DNA from: Bin87 sp965221295
GTDB lineage: Bacteria; Chloroflexota; Dehalococcoidia; Lucifugimonadales; UBA3495
Assembly: GCA_965221295.1 (NCBI GenBank)
Contig: OZ244879.1
Coordinates: 1,116,001-1,180,000, forward strand
DNA length: 64,000 nucleotides
Direction: 5' to 3'
Within the stretch, counting starts at the first letter, position 1. Every line of letters begins with the position of its first letter. The position numbers were made by a program, and so were the translations under genes. Below the pieces are notes generated by a model that was not told the DNA's origin, made no database searches, and worked only from the letters and a program-made list of their open reading frames with translations. This document shows positions 1 through 9,041 of the stretch, one piece after another.

Positions 1-179
1 CGTTCAGACGCCTCGGCACGGCTGGCGCCGCGCAGGTTCGCCCAGGTTGCCAATGGACACTGAAGCAGCCATCGGCCCCGTAGCGCCGGGCAGAAGAGGC
101 TCTCCAGGCGCGGTTTCGGTGGCGCAAGTCCACGACCGGCCGAACGCCGAATGGCGTCGCGGGAGCGGTCTCGGGCAAA

Positions 180-208
180 TTGACAGCTATGGTACCGTGT
201 GCTATGGT
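180..208 (+). promoter_or_regulatory. Putative sigma70-type promoter of the cytochrome oxidase operon
   Basis: A perfect -35 hexamer TTGACA (180-185) is followed after exactly 17 bases by TATGGT (203-208), which matches the TATAAT consensus at four of six positions. It lies about 60 bases before the first oxidase gene and points towards it. Bases 1-179 hold no gene I can support. Confidence 0.5.
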
Positions 209-271
209 AGCCATTAGTGAAATTTTGCACATACGACGGTTTTTCGACGCCGTTGTATCCGGGGGTTCACG

Positions 272-1630
272 ATGGGGCTGTTGCCCTTCTCTGAGAAAGA
301 CTCACCGACCAAGTCCGAAACCAGCATTGGCTCCGAGCCAACCAGCGCAAATGCGGTGAGCAGCCCCCCTGATCCTTCCACGCGCGGCGGAAGCCGGCGC
401 CTGATCGCTACTTTGGCGATCCTTGGCGTATTTCTGCTGCTGGCCGCGCTGGGGTGCGACTCGGACGGCCACCAGTCAACGCTCAGTTCCACGCCGTGGA
501 CGCTGGACGGAGCGAACGGCCCGGTAGCCAGAGACCAGTTGCTGCTCTTCAACGTGTTGTTGTGGACCATGGTGGTGGTGTTCGTTCTGGTCGAAGGTGC
601 GCTGCTCTACGCCGCCATCCGCTACCGCCGCAAGCCCGGCGACCCGCTGCCTCCGCAAACTCACGGCCACACCCCGCTGGAAATAGCTTGGACTATCGTC
701 CCCACGATACTGATCTTGGGGTTGGGCGTATGGTCGGTGTTCGTGCTGTTCAAATTGGAGCCTGGCGAGGCGGTGGCGTTGGCCAGGGCCCAAGGCATGG
801 AACCGTTGCATATCGAAGCGGTGGGCCACCAGTGGTGGTGGGAGTTCCGGTACGAAGACGCCAATCCGGATATTGAGGGCCCCGAACTGATCACGACGGC
901 CAACGAGATGAGAATTCCAGTTGACCGGCCGATCATCATGACGCTGAAGAGCGACGACGTGATCCACAGCTTCTGGATTCCGAAACTGGCCGGCAAACAG
1001 GACGTGGTGCCCACCCGCGCCAACCAGATGTGGTTCTTGGCTGAGGACGCCGGGATGTACTACGGACAGTGCGCGGAGTTCTGCGGCACCGCCCACGCGC
1101 AGATGAAATTCCGGGTGCACGCGTTGCCCGAGGTCGAATACCGGGCGTGGGTTGACAGTTGGGGCGGAGAACTGGCGGAACCACTCAGCGCCGAAGCCGC
1201 CCGAGGGCAGCTTGTGTTCCTGGGCGACGGTCAGTGTCTGACTTGCCACACCGTCGGCGCAGCCGACCAAGCCAACGAGCTGGGCGAGACAGTGCAAAAA
1301 GCCCGGATGGATACCTACATCGCTTACACCGAATGGTTGGAGAAGCCGGCGGAAGAACGGTTGGCCGACGTGCGCGCCGGTCAGGAACCGGCGACGGCTT
1401 TCGCCGCGCCGAATCTTACTGACCTGGGAGCGCGCACCACCATTGGGTCGGGCTTGATTGACTTGAACCGCGAAACATTGCGCCAGTGGCTCCGCAACCC
1501 GGACGACATCAAGCCCGGCAACCGTATGTCCGAACTGGCCGCGATCTACCAAAGCCGCTTGGACCACCGGGCTGACCTCAGCGAAGAACAGCTGAGCGAC
1601 TTGGTGGAATACCTGATGGCGCAAAAGTAG
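272..1630 (+). CDS. coxB: Cytochrome c oxidase subunit II with fused C-terminal cytochrome c (caa3 type)
   Basis: Accepts electrons at the binuclear CuA centre of the terminal oxidase and passes them to heme a in subunit I. Seen in the 452-residue product: a hydrophobic segment ending in a lipobox-like LAALGC (Cys about 62), two transmembrane helices (about 90-115 and 138-160), the HQWWWEF aromatic patch (about 186-192), and the CuA ligands His232, Cys267, Glu269, Cys271, His275 and Met278. A cytochrome c domain follows with CLTCH at 322-326 and a likely distal Met near 419. The fused cytochrome defines the caa3 class, which can take electrons from small soluble carriers. The 42 residues before the first hydrophobic stretch are unusually long, so the true start could be downstream. 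First gene of the operon. Confidence 0.95.
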   Translation: MGLLPFSEKDSPTKSETSIGSEPTSANAVSSPPDPSTRGGSRRLIATLAILGVFLLLAALGCDSDGHQSTLSSTPWTLDGANGPVARDQLLLFNVLLWTMVVVFVLVEGALLYAAIRYRRKPGDPLPPQTHGHTPLEIAWTIVPTILILGLGVWSVFVLFKLEPGEAVALARAQGMEPLHIEAVGHQWWWEFRYEDANPDIEGPELITTANEMRIPVDRPIIMTLKSDDVIHSFWIPKLAGKQDVVPTRANQMWFLAEDAGMYYGQCAEFCGTAHAQMKFRVHALPEVEYRAWVDSWGGELAEPLSAEAARGQLVFLGDGQCLTCHTVGAADQANELGETVQKARMDTYIAYTEWLEKPAEERLADVRAGQEPATAFAAPNLTDLGARTTIGSGLIDLNRETLRQWLRNPDDIKPGNRMSELAAIYQSRLDHRADLSEEQLSDLVEYLMAQK

Positions 1631-1743
1631 GCTGGGCGCATTCGCAGCGCTACTCTGGGCCACCACATCCCCGAATGAACCCGAACACCGCTAACGCATG
1701 GCGTTGACTGCAATAACCGCGCAGTAGCGGAGGAACTGGAGCA

Positions 1744-3615
1744 ATGGTAACCATCACCGGCGTGATACCCCGCCCGACCACCTACACCGGCTTGTGGAGC
1801 TGGCTGACGACGGTTGACCACAAGCGTATCGGCGCTCTGTACGGCTTTTCCGCGTTCTTCTTCTTTTTGATCGGCGGGATCGAGGCTGGCATCATGCGGG
1901 TGCAGTTGGCCACCGCGGACGCGTCGCTGGTATCGCCGGATTGGTTCAACGCGATGTTCACCATGCACGGCACGACCATGATCTTCATGGCGATCATGCC
2001 GTTCGGGGCGACCTTCTTCAATTTCCTGATACCGCTGATGATCGGCGCGCGGGACGTGGCGTTTCCCCGTCTCAACGCTTTCTCTTACTGGACCTTCCTG
2101 TTCGGCGCGCTGCTGATGCACGGCGGGTTCCTGATTGGGCAGGTGCCCGACGCCGGATGGTTCTCCTACGCTAACCTGACAGCGGTTCCCTTCAGCGACG
2201 GCAAGGGGCTGGACTTCTGGGCGCTCAGCCTCCAGGTGCTGGGTGTGGCTTCGCTGGCCGCTGGGTTCAACTTCATCGTCACCATCATCAACATGCGGGC
2301 GCCGGGGATGTCCCTGATGCGGATGCCGGTCTTCGTGTGGATGACGCTGGTCACGAGCATCCTGCTGGTACTGGCCTTTCCGATCATTACCGTCGCGCTG
2401 ATCGAACTGACCGCCGACCGGCAATTCGGCGCCAATTTCTTCAACACCGCGGCGGGCGGCGACCCCATCCTGTGGCAGCACCTGTTCTGGCTCTTTGGCC
2501 ACCCTGAGGTGTACATCCTGATCCTGCCGGCCATGGGGGTGGTCTCCGAAATCATTCCGACGTTCAGCCGCAAACCGCTGTTCGGTTACCCAGTGGTGAT
2601 TTTCTCCGGCGTGGTCATCGCCATCATGAGCTGGGCGGTTTGGAGCCACCACATGTTCACCGTGGGGCTGGGTCCCATCGCCAACTCGGTATTCACCATC
2701 ACGACGATGCTGATCGCAGTGCCGACAGGGGTTAAAATCTTCAACTGGATTGGCACGATGTGGCAGGGTTCCATAGACCTGAAAACACCGATGCTGATGG
2801 CCATTGGGTTCGTGGCGCTCTTCATCGTAGGCGGGCTATCGGGCGTGTCACACGCGGTTTCGCCTTCGGACTTCCAGCAACAAGACACGTACTACATCGT
2901 GGCCCACATTCACTACGTGCTGTTCGGAGGGGCCATATTTGGAATCTTCGCTGGCATCTACTACTGGTACCCCAAGATCACGGGCAAGATGTACCACGAG
3001 ACGTTGGGGAAGATTCACTTTTGGTTGATGTTCATTGGCATGAACTTGACCTTCTTCCCGATGCACTACGCGGGATTGAACGGAATGCCCCGGCGCATCT
3101 TCACCTACGCCGAAGGATTCGGGTGGGAAGGCATGAACTTGCTGGCGACCATCGGCTACTTCGTCATCGTGATCAGCCTGCTGGTGTTCATGCACAACTT
3201 CTTCCGCAGCATCAAGAAGGGCGAAGACGCGGGACACGACCCGTGGGACGCTCCCACCCTGGAGTGGAGCATCTCGTCGCCACCGCCGGCGTATAACTTC
3301 GCCGAGGTTCCGGTGGTCAAGGGTCAAGACGCCTATTGGATCACCAAGCGTGAGGCGGCGGCTCGCGGCGAGACGGTTCCGGCCGAAGCCCACGTTGACG
3401 CCTCGACGATTCACATGCCGAGTCCCTCATACTGGCCGTTGATCACCTCCTTTGGCGTGGTTTGGATCGCTGGAGGGCTGCTGATCGACGTGGGTTGGGA
3501 CTACATACGGTTCCCCGTGAGCTTCATTGGCGGGATCATAACCATCATCGGCGTGATTGGTTGGTCCAACGAACCGGCCGCCGAAGAACATCACGCGGAT
3601 CCGGCGCATCACTGA
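1744..3615 (+). CDS. ctaD: Cytochrome c oxidase subunit I
   Basis: Catalytic membrane subunit that reduces oxygen at the heme a3-CuB centre and pumps protons. The 623-residue product has the expected ligands in order: the low-spin heme His in FTMHGTTM, the CuB His and cross-linked Tyr in GHPEVYILILP, the CuB pair in SHHMF, and the heme His pair in VAHIHYVLFGG. At least twelve hydrophobic helices can be read. A GGAGGA ribosome site lies before the ATG. The C-terminal part after the last core helix is longer than in minimal family members and ends in a further hydrophobic hairpin and a His-rich tail. Lies between subunits II and III. Confidence 0.97.
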   Translation: MVTITGVIPRPTTYTGLWSWLTTVDHKRIGALYGFSAFFFFLIGGIEAGIMRVQLATADASLVSPDWFNAMFTMHGTTMIFMAIMPFGATFFNFLIPLMIGARDVAFPRLNAFSYWTFLFGALLMHGGFLIGQVPDAGWFSYANLTAVPFSDGKGLDFWALSLQVLGVASLAAGFNFIVTIINMRAPGMSLMRMPVFVWMTLVTSILLVLAFPIITVALIELTADRQFGANFFNTAAGGDPILWQHLFWLFGHPEVYILILPAMGVVSEIIPTFSRKPLFGYPVVIFSGVVIAIMSWAVWSHHMFTVGLGPIANSVFTITTMLIAVPTGVKIFNWIGTMWQGSIDLKTPMLMAIGFVALFIVGGLSGVSHAVSPSDFQQQDTYYIVAHIHYVLFGGAIFGIFAGIYYWYPKITGKMYHETLGKIHFWLMFIGMNLTFFPMHYAGLNGMPRRIFTYAEGFGWEGMNLLATIGYFVIVISLLVFMHNFFRSIKKGEDAGHDPWDAPTLEWSISSPPPAYNFAEVPVVKGQDAYWITKREAAARGETVPAEAHVDASTIHMPSPSYWPLITSFGVVWIAGGLLIDVGWDYIRFPVSFIGGIITIIGVIGWSNEPAAEEHHADPAHH

Positions 3616-3682
3616 AGTCGGCGGCAACGCTTCGTCGCAAGTTTCCGGTCGACCCGAAAAATTCGCAAGCAGGAGGCCCCCG

Positions 3683-4387
3683 TTGGCCCACGTAGAATCC
3701 TCCCACGCCCCTCCGTCCCACGAGCCGGCGGCGCATCCTCCGGCGCACGAGGAGGAAACCAACACCGGCATCAGCCATCGCAAGCTGTTGATGTGGGTGT
3801 TCCTGGGTTCCGATTGCCTGTTTTTCGGCTCCCTCATCGCCACCTATATGGTGTACCGGGGTCAAAGCATCGTTGGCCCCTACCCCAAGGACATCATCGA
3901 CGTCCCCATCACCACGATCAGCACCTTCGTGCTGCTGATGAGTTCCTTCGCCATGGTGATGGGAGTGGCGGCCGCCCGCAACGGCAACCAGAAACGCCTC
4001 ATCCAGTGGTTGATCGCCACCATCATTCTGGGCGGAATATTCATCGGGTTCCAGGTGTTCGAATTCAACCTTTTCCGGGTTGAAGGATTGCGGTACGAGA
4101 CCAACCTGTTCAGCAGCACCTTCTTCACGCTGACTGGATTCCACGGCGCCCACGTTACACTGGGTTTGTTCTGGCTGTTGTGCCTGGCCATAGTCGCCTG
4201 GCGGAACCCAGCCGGCCGCCCGTCCGCTGAGGATGTGGACATCGCGGGCCTGTACTGGCACTTCGTTGACATCGTGTGGATCGTGATCTTCACGCTGCTG
4301 TACCTCATCGGCGGCTTCGACGCCGGGCCGGACGTGAGCCACGCCGCGGCTGAGGGCTGGCAGTGGTTCACCGGGATCTTCACTTAG
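3683..4387 (+). CDS. ctaE: Cytochrome c oxidase subunit III
   Basis: Integral membrane subunit that stabilises the oxidase core and proton uptake. I place the start at the TTG at 3683 because AGGAGG at 3671-3676 sits six bases before it; the longer reading from 3557 would overlap subunit I and add about 42 low-complexity residues. The 234-residue product begins with a Pro/His/Glu-rich cytoplasmic tail and then shows five hydrophobic helices, including LLMWVFLGSDCLFFGSLI and the GFHGAHVTLGL segment typical of the family. The C-terminus has YWHFVDIVWIVIF, a subunit III signature. The order II-I-III-IV is the standard one. Confidence 0.95.
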   Translation: MAHVESSHAPPSHEPAAHPPAHEEETNTGISHRKLLMWVFLGSDCLFFGSLIATYMVYRGQSIVGPYPKDIIDVPITTISTFVLLMSSFAMVMGVAAARNGNQKRLIQWLIATIILGGIFIGFQVFEFNLFRVEGLRYETNLFSSTFFTLTGFHGAHVTLGLFWLLCLAIVAWRNPAGRPSAEDVDIAGLYWHFVDIVWIVIFTLLYLIGGFDAGPDVSHAAAEGWQWFTGIFT

Positions 4388-4448
4388 GCCAAGCCCTGAT
4401 CTTGCCACACTCCCAACATTTCAAAGATTCCCAGGAGGCACTCACGCA

Positions 4449-5297
4449 ATGAGCAGTAACCTCGGCCACGAAGGCGCGCTGCCCCACGAAGAGCACGGCT
4501 CCCACGAGGACGCTGGCATCGGGCGGTTCTTCTTTGGGCGTGTGCCGGAAGGGGTGCACGGCGGGCTGAAGCAGTACGGCATTCTGGCGGCCTTCCTGGC
4601 GATTATCACGCTGATAGAGTTCCTGGTCATCGTTCCCGAGGGGCTGCAGGGCTCCGGCGTGGTGATCGCCCCGCTGGTGATCCTGTCGGTGATCAAGTTC
4701 TTCTGCGTGGTCGCGTTCTTCATGCACTTGAAGTTCGAGAGCCCGTTGCTGTGGCAGATTTTCGTAGCCGGATTGGCGTTGGGACTGGTGGTAGCGCTGG
4801 CTTTGGTCCTGCTTTTCGGAGTGTTCCGGCCAACGCCGCGCGCGTTTTCTGAACCCCGGCAAGAACCTTTCGTGCACCACCAGGAAGAAGCTCCTCACTT
4901 CGAGCGGCTGGTGATCCCGACACCTGCGCCTCCTGGAGCCGCGGCCCCGGCGGCGCCGACGCAAGGCAATGCCGGCCTACCACCTGGTCAGGTCTTGTTC
5001 GCGGGCGCCGGCGGTTGCGCGTCTTGCCACGCCATCGATGGCGTCGCCCAAGGAATCCTGGGGCCGGCGCTGGACGGGATCGGGTCGGCTGCGGCCAACC
5101 GGATCGCTGGCTACTCCGCCGAGGAGTACATCCGGGAATCCATTCTGTTGCCCGACGCCTACGCAGCTGGGACGGCCGACGGGCTCGCCCAAGACTACGA
5201 CGGCAACTTGATGCTGTCCACCATGGCGGGGATCCTACCGGCGCTGTCGGATGAAGACATCGACAATCTGGTGGAATACTTGCTGAGTTTGCAGTAG
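4449..5297 (+). CDS. ctaF: Cytochrome c oxidase subunit IV fused to a cytochrome c domain
   Basis: The 282-residue protein has two parts. Residues about 40-125 contain three hydrophobic helices and the segment VVAFFMHLKFE, as in the small bacterial subunit IV family (usually about 100 residues alone). A Pro/Ala-rich linker (about 155-180) leads into a class I cytochrome c domain with CASCH at 190-194 and a Met-rich region (NLMLSTMAG) for the distal ligand. Subunit II already carries a cytochrome c, so the complex probably has two tethered c hemes. The N-terminus is His/Glu-rich. Fourth gene of the operon. The subunit IV assignment rests on helix pattern and position, the cytochrome on its motif. 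Confidence 0.85.
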   Translation: MSSNLGHEGALPHEEHGSHEDAGIGRFFFGRVPEGVHGGLKQYGILAAFLAIITLIEFLVIVPEGLQGSGVVIAPLVILSVIKFFCVVAFFMHLKFESPLLWQIFVAGLALGLVVALALVLLFGVFRPTPRAFSEPRQEPFVHHQEEAPHFERLVIPTPAPPGAAAPAAPTQGNAGLPPGQVLFAGAGGCASCHAIDGVAQGILGPALDGIGSAAANRIAGYSAEEYIRESILLPDAYAAGTADGLAQDYDGNLMLSTMAGILPALSDEDIDNLVEYLLSLQ

Positions 5298-5338
5298 ATT
5301 CCTGCCGGGGCAGGCCGTTCGAGGCGTCCGACATACTG

Positions 5339-5363
5339 TGGGGCAGGTTGCGCGCCTGCCCCA
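5339..5363 (+). terminator. Hairpin after the oxidase operon
   Basis: GGGGCAGG (5340-5347) and CCTGCCCC (5355-5362) form a perfect 8-bp stem, extended to 9 by a T-A pair, around a 7-base loop, 43 bases after the subunit IV stop. The following bases are only mildly T-rich, so termination may be partial. Confidence 0.55.
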
Positions 5364-5458
5364 TTCGCTTGATGGTGGCGAATCCGCCGCGACCGGGGTA
5401 AGATGGCGGCGGCGACCCATGCGCTCCCGACAATGCTCCACAAGTAGAGGATGCAATC

Positions 5459-6340
5459 ATGCTGGTAGACCTGATTCGTCTCACCTCCGCCGATGGAATG
5501 GAACTCGACGGGGCCTATTTTGAGCCGCCGGCGAACCTCAACCCTCCAGGCCCGATTGACGCAGTTCTGTGCATCCACGGGTCTGGGCGCAATTTCTACA
5601 CCCCCGCCACGGCCAACATGGCCAATGATCTGCGCAATCACGGCTACGGGGCTCTGACGCTCAACACGCGGGGGCACGATACGGTGTGGGTGGATCGGCA
5701 AACCGGCGCCGCCGAGGGCAACGCCTTCGAGACCCTGGACCGTAGTCGTCAGGATCTGCGGGCGGGCATCGATTACCTGGCGAGCCGGGGATACCGACGC
5801 ATCGGGATACTGGGCCACAGCATGGGAGCGGTCAAGGTGACCTACTACGCGGCCGTCGAGGATGACGACCGGGTGGCGGCCGTCATTCCGGTGTCTCCGG
5901 TGCGGCTGTCGTGCTCGTATTACCTGGAATCGGAAGACGCCGCGGAGTTTCGCAACAACCTGGAAATCGCTGACAACATGGAGGCGGAAGGCCGGGCGCT
6001 GGACCTGTTCTACGTTGATTTCCCCATCAAGGAAATATTTTCGGCCGCGGCTTACCTGGACAAGCACGGCCCGCTGGAACGCTACAACGTGATCCGCCAT
6101 GCGCCCAATATTCGAGTTCCGATGTTCGTGCTATCGGGATCGCTGGAAACGCACACCCGGTTGGTGGACGTGCCGCAGGACATGGTGACGGCGGCGGTTA
6201 ATAGCCCCCGCGCGGAATACCTGACACTGGAAGGCGGCAATCACTCGTTGACCAACATGATGCCTGAGGCCGGCGAAGCGGCGCTCAACTGGTTGGCATC
6301 CCTGGCCACGGCCCAATCGCCAGCCGCCGCAGCCAACTGA
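5459..6340 (+). CDS. Alpha/beta hydrolase
   Basis: A 293-residue alpha/beta-hydrolase-fold enzyme acting on an unknown ester-like or similar substrate. Seen: an oxyanion-hole HGSG at 40-43, the nucleophile elbow GHSMG with Ser121, and a C-terminal GGNHSLTN that supplies the catalytic His near 260; the acid is probably the Asp in the LVDVPQDM region. No signal peptide, so cytoplasmic. GAGGAT lies upstream of the ATG. It stands alone between a terminator and a non-coding stretch. The substrate cannot be read from the sequence. Confidence 0.85.
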   Translation: MLVDLIRLTSADGMELDGAYFEPPANLNPPGPIDAVLCIHGSGRNFYTPATANMANDLRNHGYGALTLNTRGHDTVWVDRQTGAAEGNAFETLDRSRQDLRAGIDYLASRGYRRIGILGHSMGAVKVTYYAAVEDDDRVAAVIPVSPVRLSCSYYLESEDAAEFRNNLEIADNMEAEGRALDLFYVDFPIKEIFSAAAYLDKHGPLERYNVIRHAPNIRVPMFVLSGSLETHTRLVDVPQDMVTAAVNSPRAEYLTLEGGNHSLTNMMPEAGEAALNWLASLATAQSPAAAAN

Positions 6341-6754
6341 CCGCGTGGGTTGAAACAGATCCAGAATCTGGGAAGCGCTGGGCCCATCGGCCACCGCGCA
6401 GCCGGATCAGGTATGGGAGGCCGGCGGTGGATCGTTCCAACCGTCGGCAAGTAAACCTGCTGCATCGCGGGCGCTTGGACCTCACCCCCATTGCGGCGCC
6501 GGAGCCCGGAACCGGAAAAATGAGTGTCCAGAAGTAGCGCACGTTTTGACACCACCGAACGGTTGGGATACCATCATCGACGGGTTGATTCGCGTTGCGT
6601 TCGCCGCTGACTACTCTGAAGGCGTTGGGTAGATACCGGTTCCGCGAGACGCTGACGATCCCGAGCGCGTGGCGGTCCCGGCGTCAGCCCGTGGGATTCA
6701 CACGGGCGCCAGCCATGACAATTGATCGACATTGGTTGAGTTGGATAACGAGCG
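6341..6754 (+). other. Non-coding stretch, nothing recognised
   Basis: About 410 bases between the hydrolase and the zinc-ribbon gene. Open frames here have no ribosome site and no family resemblance. I see no RNA gene, long inverted repeat or mobile-element trace. Confidence 0.4.
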
Positions 6755-7063
6755 ATGCCGATATACGAATACCGATGCCAGGGCTGCCACCGGGTGAGCA
6801 GTTTCTTTTTCAAGGTGGCGTCCGCGTCTAGGGTTGTGCACTGCGAGACCTGCGGAGACTCAGACATGGAACGGATCATGTCCTCTTTCTCCCAAGGGCG
6901 GACCGAGGCGGACGAATACCGGAACCTGGACCCGCGCTACTACAAGATGGTGGACGACGCGCTGGGCAAGGCCTCCTCGGGATCGAATCCCGACCACTAC
7001 CTGCGACAGATGGCGCCCTTCTCCGCCGCCGAGAAATCCGGCGACCCATATTTCAACGAATAA
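6755..7063 (+). CDS. FmdB-family zinc-ribbon protein
   Basis: A 102-residue protein starting with MPIYEYRCQGC, the hallmark of the FmdB putative regulatory family (named after a formamidase-operon protein; function poorly known). The first CxxC (CQGC) and the second (CETC, about residue 31) should bind one zinc. The C-terminal 60 residues are polar and family-variable. The ribosome site is weak. The next gene starts 42 bases later on the same strand, so the two may be co-transcribed. Confidence 0.8.
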   Translation: MPIYEYRCQGCHRVSSFFFKVASASRVVHCETCGDSDMERIMSSFSQGRTEADEYRNLDPRYYKMVDDALGKASSGSNPDHYLRQMAPFSAAEKSGDPYFNE

Positions 7064-7105
7064 CGCCGGCCGAGGCTGGCCGGTCGTCCGAGGAGGCACT
7101 ATAGG

Positions 7106-7543
7106 ATGGCTGATGATGCGATTGCGTTCCCCTCGCTGGCTTGGTTCGAGGCGTTGCGAGGGCTGGTAAACGAGGACGCCGGATACCGCCAATATGGAAC
7201 CGTGGACGCCGAGATGGGCGCCAAAGTGGGCGACGATGTGTACGTAATCGCCTTTGAAGCCTTCCAGTGCAAGTCGGTTCGGGCTGGCAACGAATACGAC
7301 CTGATCAACGTAGATTTCTTCATCGAGATGGAGCCAGACGCCTGGCGCCGGATGTTGGAAAACATCAAGGCCAATGACGGAGCTGAAGCTGGCCAAACGC
7401 TGGTCAGCCTGGACATGATCCACGAGATTTCCAACAACGCCACCGGAGACCAGCTGCGGGCCGACCTGTTCTTCCGATACAACCAGAGCCTACAGCATTT
7501 TTTTGACCTGTCCGCCCAGTTGGAAACGACCTTCGCCGACTAG
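7106..7543 (+). CDS. Hypothetical protein, possibly SCP2 sterol-carrier-like fold
   Basis: A 145-residue soluble protein with a strong ribosome site (GAGGAGG, 7091-7097). It has no signal peptide or cysteine motif. The pattern of an N-terminal helix with SLAWFEALRGLVNED, a central beta-rich stretch and a C-terminal amphipathic helix with YNQSLQHFFDL resembles SCP2-like lipid-binding domains in actinobacterial and Chloroflexota genomes, but this is a resemblance only. It lies between the zinc-ribbon gene and a beta-lactamase-fold hydrolase. Confidence 0.6.
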   Translation: MADDAIAFPSLAWFEALRGLVNEDAGYRQYGTVDAEMGAKVGDDVYVIAFEAFQCKSVRAGNEYDLINVDFFIEMEPDAWRRMLENIKANDGAEAGQTLVSLDMIHEISNNATGDQLRADLFFRYNQSLQHFFDLSAQLETTFAD

Positions 7544-7573
7544 ACCATCGCCGACTAGATGAGAGGAACCCAG

Positions 7574-8680
7574 ATGACCACTGCCACCGTTCAAGATCAG
7601 GTTGGGATGGACCCCGCCGCCGTTCAGGAACTGGAACAGCTCTTCCACCAGCAGATTGCCCAAGGGCTGCACCCCGGCGCGGGGCTGGCGGTGTATCGCC
7701 ACGGCAAACTGGCCGTGGACATCTGGGGAGGGCTGGCCGATGACGCCGCCGGCTCTCCGGTCACCGCAGATACAATGTTCATCCTGTACTCGTCCACCAA
7801 ACCTCTGGCCGCCGCTTGCCTGCACATCCTCTGGGAGCGAGGACAACTGGATTGGGATGACTCGGTGGCCAAATACTGGCCGGGTTTCGCCAAGCACAAC
7901 AAGGGCGGCGTGACCATTCGGCATATCCTGACCCACCGCGGCGGGTTTCCTGAGACGCCACCGGAACTTTCCTGGGACCGTTGGCAGGATTGGGGCTATG
8001 TGGTCAAGTGCATGGAGGACATCATCCCCGACTACCCGGCGGGCCAGATCATGGCCTATCACCCTCGCAACTTCGGTTGGGTCATCGGAGAACTGGTGCA
8101 ACGCATCGATGGCCGACACATTGGGGCATTTCTCCGCCAGGAGATTCTGGACCCGTTGGGCATATTTGACGGGTACGTGGGGCTGCCGCCGGAGTTGGAG
8201 AGCCGGGTGTCCCGCATCCACGCCATGGAAGACTGCGACCGGCCCGGGATGATCCGCCCCTACAACCGGCCCGAGGTCCACCAGGCGGTGCATCCGGCGG
8301 GCGGCGGCATCTTCGCCGCGAGGGGACTGGCGCGGTTCTACGCCATGCTGTGCAACGGCGGCGAATTGGATGGCGTGAGGATTATGAAGCCGGAAACCGT
8401 GGCCGAAGGCACCCGCTTGCAACTTGAAGCCAATGACTTTTCGCTGGGTACGCGAATGCGCCGCTCTTTGGGTCTGGTCCTGGACGACAGTCGCATGGGG
8501 GTCGGAGAAGGCAGCGGGGCCGGCGCCTTTGGGCACGGTGGCGCCGGCACTTCGGTGGGCTGGGCGGATCCGTCAACCGGGCTGGCGGTGGCGTACATAA
8601 CCAACGGGTTCCGGGCCAGCGCCACCAACAACCCCCGACTGTCCGCGATTTCACGGGCGGTGCGGGCAGCGTGTCGGTAA
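7574..8680 (+). CDS. Beta-lactamase-fold serine hydrolase (class C / EstB-like)
   Basis: A 368-residue cytoplasmic esterase or peptidase of the penicillin-binding-protein fold. The nucleophile motif SxxK is SSTK (within LYSSTKPLAAA, about residue 75); the second motif YxN is replaced by YHP (about 170), as in several esterase members; the third-motif region is FGHGGAGTSVGW. I take the ATG at 7574 because GAGAGG lies at the correct distance, while the ATG at 7559 has none. No signal peptide is present, which argues against a role in antibiotic defence. It follows the hypothetical gene within about 30 bases. Confidence 0.85.
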   Translation: MTTATVQDQVGMDPAAVQELEQLFHQQIAQGLHPGAGLAVYRHGKLAVDIWGGLADDAAGSPVTADTMFILYSSTKPLAAACLHILWERGQLDWDDSVAKYWPGFAKHNKGGVTIRHILTHRGGFPETPPELSWDRWQDWGYVVKCMEDIIPDYPAGQIMAYHPRNFGWVIGELVQRIDGRHIGAFLRQEILDPLGIFDGYVGLPPELESRVSRIHAMEDCDRPGMIRPYNRPEVHQAVHPAGGGIFAARGLARFYAMLCNGGELDGVRIMKPETVAEGTRLQLEANDFSLGTRMRRSLGLVLDDSRMGVGEGSGAGAFGHGGAGTSVGWADPSTGLAVAYITNGFRASATNNPRLSAISRAVRAACR

Positions 8681-8684
8681 ACCG

Positions 8685-9041
8685 ATGGGCGATGTCATCT
8701 ACCACCTGGCCTTTGTGACGGATTGGAGCGCCGGATTATCCGCTGGTGAATATCGCGCTCCGTCGTTGGCCGAGGAAGGTTTCATCCACGCCAGCGGAAG
8801 CGAGGAGCAGATGTTGGGAGTCGCAGCGCGCCTTTTCGCCGGCCGCGCCGACCTGTTGGTTCTGGACGTTGACCCCCAACGGTTGGCGGATGACGCCCCG
8901 GTGGTGCGGGAGGCGGCCCGTTCCGGCGAAATCTACCCGCATATCTACGGGCCCATCGATCCCGACGCCGTGGTCCGAGTGCGGGCGTTGGTTCCAGTCG
9001 CCGCCGGCCCTGGAACCTTCGACCTTCGCGACCTCGATTGA
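8685..9041 (+). CDS. DUF952 family protein
   Basis: A 118-residue protein matching the DUF952 pattern: IYHLAF at the N-terminus, then SLAEEGFIHASG, a central DLLVLDVDPQRL strand and PHIYGPI near the C-terminus. The biochemical role of the family is unknown; the fold is related to ADP-ribosyl-transferase-like proteins. It starts four bases after the hydrolase stop, and its TGA overlaps the TTG of the next gene, so translation is probably coupled. Confidence 0.8.
   Translation: MGDVIYHLAFVTDWSAGLSAGEYRAPSLAEEGFIHASGSEEQMLGVAARLFAGRADLLVLDVDPQRLADDAPVVREAARSGEIYPHIYGPIDPDAVVRVRALVPVAAGPGTFDLRDLD

Noticed and set aside
1..179. Possible 3' end of a preceding gene
   Set aside because: Plus frame 2 is open from the left edge to a stop near 214, but the residues match nothing and run through a good promoter, so no gene is called.
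1546..2652. Minus-strand open frame of 368 codons opposite cytochrome oxidase subunit I
   Set aside because: It is a shadow of the high-GC coding strand; subunit I is unambiguous. The same applies to other long antisense frames in this window.
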